DNA from: Candidatus Frackibacter sp. WG13
Lineage (GTDB): Bacteria > Bacillota > Halanaerobiia > Halobacteroidales > Acetohalobiaceae
Length of the DNA: 64,000 nucleotides
Assembly (NCBI RefSeq): GCF_900114655.1
Contig: NZ_FOTT01000007.1
Coordinates: 40,224-104,223 of the forward strand
Direction: 5' to 3'
Made by a program: the position numbers and the translations under genes. Under the pieces are notes generated by a model that was not told the origin of the DNA, ran no database searches, and worked only from the letters and a program-made list of their open reading frames with translations. Within the stretch, counting starts at the first letter, position 1. The number at the start of each line of letters is the position of its first letter. Positions 63,281 to 64,000 of the stretch are shown in pieces.

Positions 63281-64000
63281 TTAACTAAACTCAAATTCTA
63301 ACTGGTTTATCTCCATTATCCTCGGTTTTAATATTCTATACCTTTCTAATACTTTATCAAATTCCTGCCAGTTAAAGCTACGTCTTTGACTTCTTCGATT
63401 TAACCACTTATATAGTATTCTTTTTGTTATTCTATAAAATTGATTAAGACTTTCATAGTTCCCTATTATCCCATAGTAATTATAATATCCTCTTAGTTTT
63501 GCATTCAAATCACTAAACAAACTTCTGAGTCGCTTATTCCTATTTTCTTTGCACCACTTAGTAAAATTCTTAAGTGATTTTCTTAGTTTCTTGCGTGAAG
63601 TTCTCCTTTTAATTATGTCCTTACCTTTCCTTGAAGTTCCCCAACGCATCTCGAACCCTAGAAATTCAAAGCTATTATTTTCATATTTACGGAATCTAGA
63701 GAAACTGATTATATTTGTCTTTTCCAATGAAAGTGCTAGACCAAATTTATTTAGCCTCTTTTGTAACATGTGATAAAATCGTTCTGCATCTCTTTTGTAC
63801 CTAAAAGCACAAACAAAGTCATCAGCGTAACGACATAGATGGGCTTCACCTGCACATTCTTTCTTAACTTTTCCTATAAACCAGATATCTAATACGTAGT
63901 GTAGATAGATATTTGCTAGAATGGGACTTATTATGCCACCTTGAGGAGTTCCTGTAACTGGATGAATGACTTGTCCATCTTCTTTTAATATCCCAGCTTT
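63281..64000 (-). CDS. ltrA: Group II intron reverse transcriptase/maturase (partial)
   Basis: The frame is open from the right edge to a stop at 63281 (239 residues visible). It has GTPQGGIISPILANIYLHYVLD, the catalytic CRYADDFVC, and a maturase region with FLGFEMRWGTSRKGK and LRGYYNYYGI. The C-terminus after the maturase region lacks an HNH domain. It is intact over the visible part, unlike the RT of intron 1. Confidence 0.92.
   Translation of the reverse strand, partial: KAGILKEDGQVIHPVTGTPQGGIISPILANIYLHYVLDIWFIGKVKKECAGEAHLCRYADDFVCAFRYKRDAERFYHMLQKRLNKFGLALSLEKTNIISFSRFRKYENNSFEFLGFEMRWGTSRKGKDIIKRRTSRKKLRKSLKNFTKWCKENRNKRLRSLFSDLNAKLRGYYNYYGIIGNYESLNQFYRITKRILYKWLNRRSQRRSFNWQEFDKVLERYRILKPRIMEINQLEFEFS

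Larger units (their letters stand above)
63177..64000 (-). mobile_element. Group II intron 2 (partial), different lineage from intron 1
   Basis: The 3' part of a second intron on the minus strand, ending CCTACCGTGAC at 63177, with domain V at 63216-63249 and an RT gene upstream. Its domain V sequence and RT differ clearly from intron 1, so the two were acquired independently. The 5' end lies beyond the window. Confidence 0.85.

Overview
The window is a low-GC, almost entirely minus-strand chromosomal segment of an anaerobic, probably halophilic member of the Firmicutes. The best guess is Halanaerobiales/Halobacteroidaceae, near Acetohalobium or Selenihalanaerobacter. That guess rests on the gene mix: a six-gene Rnf complex, an Hdr-Flx flavin bifurcation cluster, siroheme-dependent (Ahb) heme synthesis, Nap-type respiration and selenocysteine use. 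No rRNA or tRNA gene was seen, so the placement is inference.

Layout. Bases 1-9.3 kb hold the cell-shape and division cluster (maf, radC, mreBCD, mrdA, minCDE, rodA). From 9.4 to 17.8 kb there is a periplasmic nitrate-reductase-type operon (napD-napA-diheme lipoprotein-tatA-two polyferredoxins-mobB). It is preceded by a CRP/FNR regulator gene, mobA and apbE, and a CRP/FNR-like palindrome lies about 41.5 bp upstream of the inferred nap transcription start. Two small CotF-like genes on the plus strand follow. From 19.3 to 33.5 kb there is a heme and cytochrome supply region (hemL, ahbB, ahbA, ahbD, hemB, ahbC, cobA-hemD, hemC, precorrin-2 dehydrogenase, a CcmH-like protein, CcsA/HemX-like, hemA), followed by a hexaheme NapC/NrfH-like cytochrome, polyprenyl diphosphate synthase and menG/ubiE. 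Bases 33.8-40.6 kb carry hdrCBA-flxDCBA; flxD (mvhD-like) reads through an in-frame TGA and is a selenoprotein. Bases 41.0-46.3 kb carry rnfCDGEAB, and 46.6-51.2 kb carry a hydrogenase-type regulatory set (HndB-like, ATPases, PHP, DRTGG, a sensory-hydrogenase-like protein) with no catalytic hydrogenase. These modules would connect NADH, ferredoxin, quinone and c-type cytochromes in anaerobic energy conservation.

From about 51 kb the sequence turns accessory. It holds palindromic repeat elements, folC, a methyltransferase and a second selenoprotein (DUF2284-like). Next come decayed genes (arsM and arsR fused by a deletion, a cyclase tail, methyltransferase tails, a membrane-protein remnant), ogt and a Fic gene. 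The last 5 kb, 58.7-64 kb, look like a gene-cassette array. Two 150-bp structured direct repeats, with a third predicted just outside the window, separate toxin-antitoxin cassettes (AbrB-Doc and HEPN-MNT). Each cassette starts with a sequence complementary to the start of its own 3' repeat, as in integron attC logic. Two different group II introns sit at the cassette boundaries on the opposite strand. No integrase is in view, so the integron-like reading is a hypothesis.
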